DNA of 64,000 nt from contig CAKTLG010000002.1 in NCBI GenBank assembly GCA_934572465.1, positions 43,119 through 107,118 on the forward strand, read 5' to 3'. This DNA is from an uncultured Oscillospiraceae bacterium. Lineage in GTDB: Bacteria > Bacillota > Clostridia > Oscillospirales > Oscillospiraceae. Shown here piece by piece: positions 59,912 through 64,000 of this stretch. Every line of letters starts with the position of its first letter. Position 1 is the stretch's first letter. A program made the translations under genes and the position numbers. A model generated the notes under the pieces. The model ran no database searches. It saw only the letters and a list, made by a program, of their open reading frames with translations, and had not been told where the DNA came from.

Positions 59912-60053
59912 ATACGTCGAACGGTAAGTGCCCCGTCCTGGAAATATCCTAATACCGTATCGCCCCTGCTCCCCGTCAGTCCGGCATCGCCGCTTTTTTG
60001 CCGCATGGCGCTTCGCTCGGAAGCTCATGCGGCATAGCCGAGCGCTTTTGCTC

Positions 60054-60082
60054 TTGACATCTGCCGTCTTGTGTGCTAAATT
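60054..60082 (+). promoter_or_regulatory. Promoter of the AbrB-ABC operon
   Basis: TTGACA (60054-60059), 17-base spacer, TAAATT (60077-60082). Confidence 0.75.
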
Positions 60083-60132
60083 ACGAAAAAGTAAGAAAAG
60101 TTATACCAATCCAACCAGAGAGGAGCGATCAC

Positions 60133-60360
60133 ATGAGCAAGGACGAACGGTATTTTATGAGCAGCGTGAAGATCGGCCCCAAGGGGCAGATCGTCATTCC
60201 CAAGGAGGCGCGGGATATGTTCGGCCTCCAGCCCGGGGACACGCTGGTGCTGATGGCGGACAAGAAAAAGGGCATAGCGCTGCAAACCGTGGACAAGCTG
60301 AATCCGCTGATGAAGACCGTATTCAACAGTCTGCCCAGCGCGAGCGAGGAGGAAGAATGA
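60133..60360 (+). CDS. AbrB/MazE/SpoVT-type DNA-binding regulator
   Basis: 75 aa. The swapped-hairpin fold is clear: SSVKIGPKGQIVIPKEARDM, then FGLQPGDTLVLMADKKKGIAL. It likely regulates its own operon. The ATG at 60133 has AGAGGAG. The stop overlaps the ATPase start (ATGA). Confidence 0.92.
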   Translation: MSKDERYFMSSVKIGPKGQIVIPKEARDMFGLQPGDTLVLMADKKKGIALQTVDKLNPLMKTVFNSLPSASEEEE

Positions 60361-61094
60361 ACGTATTGGAAGTACAGGGGCTGACGAAGCGTTACCCTGT
60401 GTTTACGCTGAACGGCGTGTCCTTCGCCGTGCCGGAGGGCGCGGTGATGGGCTTTATCGGGCGCAACGGCGCGGGCAAATCCACCACGCTCAAATCCATT
60501 CTGGGCATGGTGCATCCGGACGCAGGCGAGGTCAAAGTGTTCGGCATGGACTACGCCGCCAACGAGCGCGCCATCCGGCGCGAGCTGGGCGTGGTGCTGG
60601 GCGGCATCGACTTCTACCCCAAAAAGAAGATCCGCGTCATCACCGACGTCACCCGCCGTTTCTACGACAACTGGGATGAGGACAAATACCGCCACTATCT
60701 GCGCCTGTTTGCCATCGACGAGGAAAAGCGCGTGGATCAGCTGTCCAGCGGCATGAAGGTCAAGTACATGATCGCCCTGGCGCTGAGCCACAACGCCCGC
60801 CTGCTGATTCTGGACGAGCCGACCAGCGGCCTTGATCCGGTAAGCCGCGACGAGCTGACGGAGCTGCTGCGCCGTCTGGTGGCGGACGGTACGCGCAGCG
60901 TGCTGTTTTCCACCCACATCACCTCCGATCTGGAGAAGTGCGCCACCCACATTGCCTTTATCAAGGACGGCGAGCTGCAATACACCGGTTCTCTGGACGA
61001 TTTCCGCGCCCACTACAAGGACGTGGGCGCCACGCTGGAGGACATCATCGTACACGTGGAAAGGAGGCCTCTGGATGAAGACGCTATTATATAA
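60357..61094 (+). CDS. ABC transporter ATP-binding protein (YtrB/EcsA-like)
   Basis: 245 aa. Walker A GRNGAGKST (residues 35-43), LSSGMKVKYMIALALSHNAR (signature), LLILDEPTSGLD (Walker B), and STHITSDLE (H-loop). This is the small-ATPase type used with ABC-2 exporters. It overlaps the permease start by 20 bases. Confidence 0.93.
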   Translation: MNVLEVQGLTKRYPVFTLNGVSFAVPEGAVMGFIGRNGAGKSTTLKSILGMVHPDAGEVKVFGMDYAANERAIRRELGVVLGGIDFYPKKKIRVITDVTRRFYDNWDEDKYRHYLRLFAIDEEKRVDQLSSGMKVKYMIALALSHNARLLILDEPTSGLDPVSRDELTELLRRLVADGTRSVLFSTHITSDLEKCATHIAFIKDGELQYTGSLDDFRAHYKDVGATLEDIIVHVERRPLDEDAII

Positions 61095-61719
61095 GCATCT
61101 GCGGCTGGTGTGCCATCCCATGACGCCGGTCTTCTGCCTGTTCGGCATCATGGTCATTATCCCCAACTACCCCTACACCGTTATTTTTTTCTACGTCACG
61201 CTGGGGCTTTTCTTCAGCTTCCTGAATATGCGCGAGCAGAAGGATCTCTACTACACGGCGCTGCTGCCTGTTCCAAAGCGGGACGCGGTGAAGGCCGGCT
61301 GCCTGTTTACGGCGCTGATCGAACTGGCGTCGCTGGTGCTGCTGGCCCCCTGCTGCCTGCTGGCGGCGCATCTGCAGCCGGACAAGGACAATCTGGTGGG
61401 ACTTGACCCCAATCTGGCGCTGCTGGCGGCGGGCTTTCTGCTGTATGCGCTGTTCAACGCCGTATTCCTGCCCGCCTTCTACAAAAACGGCTATAAGGTG
61501 GGCGTGGCCTTTGTCAAGGCCATCCTCCCAATGGCGCTGCTCATGCTGGTGCTGGAAGCTCTGCCCCACCTCCCGACGCTTGGCTGGCTGGACGACATGG
61601 ACGCGGCCACCCAGCTGCGGCTGCTGCCGGTGCTGGCGGTGAGCATCGCTGTCTATGCGGGCTGTACGCTGCTTACCTTCCGGACGTCGGCGCAGGCTTA
61701 TGAAAAGGTGGATCTGTGA
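61075..61719 (+). CDS. ABC-2-type transporter permease
   Basis: 214 aa with six membrane segments (VFCLFGIMVIIPNYPYTVIF first; AVSIAVYAGCTLLTF last) and MREQKDLYYTALLPVPKRDA after the second, typical of ABC-2 exporters in AbrB/GntR-regulated operons. The start at ATG 61075 has AAGGAGG. The substrate is unknown; such units are often peptide-antibiotic or stress related. Confidence 0.88.
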   Translation: MKTLLYKHLRLVCHPMTPVFCLFGIMVIIPNYPYTVIFFYVTLGLFFSFLNMREQKDLYYTALLPVPKRDAVKAGCLFTALIELASLVLLAPCCLLAAHLQPDKDNLVGLDPNLALLAAGFLLYALFNAVFLPAFYKNGYKVGVAFVKAILPMALLMLVLEALPHLPTLGWLDDMDAATQLRLLPVLAVSIAVYAGCTLLTFRTSAQAYEKVDL

Positions 61720-61735
61720 TCTCACACTATGGAGG

Positions 61736-61785
61736 CAGAGGTGACCGAAAGCCGCAAAACGCGGCGGATCGCGCTCACCTCTGCC
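61736..61785 (+). repeat. Long inverted repeat after the ABC operon
   Basis: GCAGAGGTGA pairs with TCACCTCTGC, and an inner GCCGC/GCGGC stem-loop adds to it. There is no T run, so termination is uncertain. Confidence 0.5.
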
Positions 61786-61876
61786 CCAATGGATTTATGA
61801 TGCAGAAATGATAGAGATATCTCTGAGCGGAACCGGAAATACCGAGCACTTTGCTGGAAGATCAGGTACAGGAACA

Positions 61877-62497
61877 ATGCAGATACGAAAAATATGTCTG
61901 ACCGCCGCAAGCGTCGCGATCGTCCTGTCCATCGCTGCGGCGATCAGCTTTCTTGTATCCATAAGCCCGCCGAGGGACGAGATCGAATCCTTTGATCATC
62001 CGCCGGAGTTCTTCTGTGCAGGTGCGGAAAATCGCATCGACTACCAGACGGATGGGAAATGCGCGGCCTATGCCGCCGCCTATCTCCTGCGGCACTTCGG
62101 GGAAGATGCGGACGGAGAAGCGCTGTTCCCTGAATTGAAACGACCGCTTGGCTTCGTTTCTGCGAACAGCATCGCGGATGTTTTTGCGCAGCACGGGTAT
62201 CAGGCAAAGGCTTATCACGGGAGCATTGATACATTGAAGCAGCGATTGTCCGAAGGCAATCCGATCATCGTTTTTATCCGGATCCCGGGAGATACGCACT
62301 ACGCTGTCGTTGTCGGCTATGACGAGCAGCACATTTATCTGGCGGATTCTCTTGCGGAAAATGCCAACGCATCGGATGCGCGATACAACCGTGTGCTGAA
62401 GGCGGAGGATTTTGAAGCGGTGTGGAAAACAGGAACGCCGCTTCCTGACAATATTTATATTTTCATAGAAATGAAAACGCAGGAGGAACGATCATGA
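61877..62497 (+). CDS. C39-like papain-fold cysteine peptidase, membrane-anchored
   Basis: 206 aa. An N-terminal membrane anchor (about 8-29), then a C39-type domain with Gln57, Cys62 (DGKCAAYAAAYLLRHFG), His141 (DTHYAVVVGYDE) and Asp157 (YLADSL). Family members cleave double-glycine leaders or other peptides. With an extracellular catalytic domain it is more like the cell-surface C39-like proteins than a bacteriocin exporter. The start at 61877 (AGGAACA before it) is a choice; the frame is open 23 codons upstream. It is coupled to the next gene by ATGA. Confidence 0.8.
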   Translation: MQIRKICLTAASVAIVLSIAAAISFLVSISPPRDEIESFDHPPEFFCAGAENRIDYQTDGKCAAYAAAYLLRHFGEDADGEALFPELKRPLGFVSANSIADVFAQHGYQAKAYHGSIDTLKQRLSEGNPIIVFIRIPGDTHYAVVVGYDEQHIYLADSLAENANASDARYNRVLKAEDFEAVWKTGTPLPDNIYIFIEMKTQEERS

Positions 62498-62808
62498 ACA
62501 CGATTTTGAACGATATCCACGTTGCAGGGAATGTACTTTTGCACTCTCTTCGCACCGCCGCATTCTGCTGGGTGGCAGCAGCTTTGGTCGTGGCGGTTCT
62601 GGTCATTCGCGGCGTAACAAGGAAAAAGAGCGGCAAAAAGCAGGAGAACAATTACTGTTTGGAAGGAATGAGCCTTGGCATGTGCCTCGGTCTGCTGGTC
62701 GGAACAATGCTGGAAAACTATATCGGCGTCACGCTTTCCATCGGTATGATCGTCGGTCTTGTCATCGGGATGATCATTCCGAGGAAAGCAGAGGACGAAG
62801 ATAAGTGA
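62494..62808 (+). CDS. Small membrane protein coupled to the C39-like peptidase
   Basis: 104 aa. TM about 22-40, then a basic loop, then two more TM segments (about 56-72 and 76-94) rich in Gly and Met (LGMCLGLLVGTMLENYIGVT). It overlaps the peptidase stop. It could be a partner or immunity protein; no family recognised. Confidence 0.75.
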   Translation: MNTILNDIHVAGNVLLHSLRTAAFCWVAAALVVAVLVIRGVTRKKSGKKQENNYCLEGMSLGMCLGLLVGTMLENYIGVTLSIGMIVGLVIGMIIPRKAEDEDK

Positions 62809-62835
62809 AGCGGGAAGCATCTGCTTCCCGCTTTT
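62809..62835 (+). terminator. Terminator after the small membrane protein
   Basis: AGCGGGAAGCA / TGCTTCCCGCT with a two-base loop, then TTT. Confidence 0.8.
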
Positions 62836-63061
62836 CCTGCTTCGCATGATGCGATCGTTGCGGTATATAGGAAAAAGAAATAAAATATATGATTATCGCT
62901 TCTGTTGGGACAAAGATAATTCAAGGAGAAATCGTCACCGCTTATCATTATTACCGTCCGGTCAGCAGCCATCCCATTAACGCCATACCGCAAGCCGCTC
63001 CGGCTTGCGCTCGATAAGGTCGCGCCGCGCCATATTGCTCATGCAGGATTCCTCCAGGCAT

Positions 63062-63098
63062 AAAAAATCCCGATAGCAGCAGCTGCGCCACGATCGGG
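63062..63098 (-). terminator. Possible terminator of the phage-remnant gene
   Basis: CCCGAT/ATCGGG stem followed by ATTTTTT on the minus strand. The stretch 62836-63195 otherwise shows only decayed, start-less open frame. Confidence 0.45.
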
Positions 63099-63195
63099 TC
63101 AAAGAAACGATATATCAGCAGAAAAATGAAAACTACGCTGTTTTGCGCCGTCGTCGGTGCACCGACGGCAAAAGCAGTATCAATAGAAAAGCCTG

Positions 63196-63516
63196 TTAGA
63201 AAAATGAAAAAAATAACACTGTCCTTTGACCTTTAACAGCCAAAAAACAGTGTATGATGTCCTTGCCCCATTGCACAGCCTGTGCGGGCAGAGCCTTGAT
63301 CCAGTCGATTGCGGCGGTGAAGCCGGTCACGATGCTGTCCTTGATGTTGCCAATCGTTCCGGTGATGCCCGACAGGATATTCGTAAACGCCGTCGTGATG
63401 GACGTCCAGATGTTCGTGGCGACGCCAGAGATGAACTCCCAGATCGCCGAGAACACCGTGGAGATGGTCTCCCAGACGGCGGAGACCGCACCGGACACCG
63501 TCTCTTTGAACCCCAT
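63196..63516 (-). CDS. Truncated phage tail tape-measure-like protein
   Basis: 106 aa. The sequence is the amphipathic, Trp/Phe/Gly-rich repeat type of tape-measure C-termini (VWETISTVFSAIWEFISGVA, FTNILSGITGTIGNIKDSIV). It stops soon after WGKDII, where tape-measure proteins normally go on, and ends in an unrelated tail (CFLAVKGQRTVLFFSFF). A good GAGGAGA site and a promoter precede it, so it may still be expressed. No other phage gene is nearby, so I read it as a prophage fossil. Confidence 0.65.
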   Translation of the reverse strand: MGFKETVSGAVSAVWETISTVFSAIWEFISGVATNIWTSITTAFTNILSGITGTIGNIKDSIVTGFTAAIDWIKALPAQAVQWGKDIIHCFLAVKGQRTVLFFSFF

Positions 63517-63601
63517 TCTTTCTCCTCGATTATTCGTTGGGGAAAATAAGGAAATCATGCAATTATTCAGAGCTTTTGCAATTTCTAGAATTGTATGATA
63601 A

Positions 63602-63630
63602 ATTGTACCACATATTTTTGACGCCCGCAA
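63602..63630 (-). promoter_or_regulatory. Promoter before the phage-remnant gene
   Basis: TTGCGG (63625-63630), 17-base spacer, TACAAT (63602-63607). A CAATT-TCTAG-AATTG inverted repeat (63580-63594) lies in the leader. The rest of 63517-63895 shows no gene. Confidence 0.55.
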
Positions 63631-63767
63631 GTTGCCCTGTCGATTGCACCGGAGTCGCCCAGTGACTCCAGCTTCGACTCTAACGCCGTGTATCCAGGTT
63701 TCGTGCTGCCATATAGTCGGCTTTGTATTTGACAAGATCGCTTTTGCCCAGATCACGAAAAATTCGA

Positions 63768-63805
63768 AGGGCTTGCTGCCTATAATTTACAGACAGCAAG
63801 CCCTT
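63768..63805. terminator. Hairpin near the right edge
   Basis: 12-bp stem AAGGGCTTGCTG with its complement around a 14-base loop. It is probably the terminator of msrB (minus), though the T tract is interrupted. Confidence 0.5.
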
Positions 63806-63895
63806 TCGGCGGCTTGAGTAATTCTCTTTTGAATATTGACCGACTTTTTGAGGTCACTTCAGACGAGATGTCTTTTTTTGTTCCTGTTCCAAAAC

Positions 63896-64000
63896 TCACT
63901 CCCTAAACAGAGAGAGCAGATAGCCGTAGCCCTCGGCCTCCATTTTTTCATAGGGGACGAAGCGCAGGGCCGCGCTGTTGATGCAGTAGCGCACGCCGTT
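63896..64000 (-). CDS. msrB: Peptide-methionine (R)-S-oxide reductase, C-terminus only
   Basis: The last 34 residues are in the window: [20 protein letters not shown] and then [14 protein letters not shown]. The R-Y-C-I-N-S-A-x-L-x-F motif holds the catalytic residue (Cys) of MsrB. The gene enters from the right edge; whether it is MsrB alone or an MsrA-MsrB fusion cannot be seen. It repairs oxidised methionine. Confidence 0.9.
   Translation of the reverse strand, partial: NGVRYCINSAALRFVPYEKMEAEGYGYLLSLFRE

Noticed and set aside
59614..60006. 130-residue minus-strand frame over promoter B
   Set aside because: It runs through promoter B and the orphan terminator and has no ribosome-binding site.
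62951..63230. Start-less hydrophobic frame on the minus strand and a 36-residue plus-strand frame at about 63127
   Set aside because: Neither has a ribosome-binding site; the minus frame has no usable start and contains the terminator-like hairpin. They look like decayed DNA around the phage remnant.

Overview
The window looks like a chromosomal segment of a GC-rich, S-layer-bearing, spore-forming-lineage Clostridia, most like a gut Oscillospiraceae-type bacterium. The evidence is a SpoIIM homologue, five proteins with SLH (S-layer homology) domains, a SipW/TasA-type locus, SD-led genes with consensus sigma-A promoters, and Clostridia-typical families (VTC/DUF4956, DUF6179/DUF6323-like). No rRNA or tRNA gene was seen, so the assignment rests on gene families and is inference.

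Layout. 1-12300 (minus): a capsule-type tyrosine kinase module (Wzz-like, BY-kinase with a 14-tyrosine tail, PHP phosphatase), translationally coupled to a secreted beta-helix protein of more than 3,250 residues that runs off the left edge. 12631-21386: housekeeping and small modules (two MATE exporters, a fused membrane/spermidine-synthase-like protein, a small autoregulated XRE operon, gltX-spoIIM, a GNAT acetyltransferase). 21411-32068: a six-gene minus operon (solute-binding lipoprotein, anchored ectodomain protein, ExbB-like channel, DUF2149/ExbD-like protein, a 1,360-aa GLUG/SLH protein, an SLH protein), divergent from a FecCD permease and ATPase. This looks like an energised surface uptake system in a single-membrane cell. 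32126-39568: a triple-module beta-helix secreted protein with an SLH partner, and a Hanks-type kinase co-transcribed with a zinc-ribbon/TM/beta-helix protein opposite an XRE regulator. 39588-48411: a two-component system, a VTC-DUF4956 pair, an XRE-TPR regulator, a TetR-DUF6323-DUF6179 operon and a nitrilase-family amidase.

48464-59911 is the most striking part. A six-gene SLH/TasA-like/SipW operon (minus) has no promoter pointing at it. Directly upstream is a 300-bp segment bounded by 17-bp identical inverted repeats. It contains a strong promoter that faces away from the operon and abuts a tyrosine recombinase gene. A second, homologous promoter cassette with the same 49-bp promoter-to-site spacing drives a 1,246-aa SLH beta-helix protein in the ON arrangement. 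I read this as a phase-variable promoter (inverton) controlling a biofilm-fibre operon, captured OFF.

60054-64000: an AbrB-ABC transporter operon, a C39-like peptidase with a small membrane protein, a truncated phage tape-measure remnant, and the C-terminus of MsrB at the right edge.

Common theme: at least six large secreted or membrane proteins are built on right-handed beta-helix or GLUG repeats, mostly with SLH anchoring. They are tied to several kinds of control: a BY-kinase, a Hanks kinase, DNA inversion and dedicated repressors.
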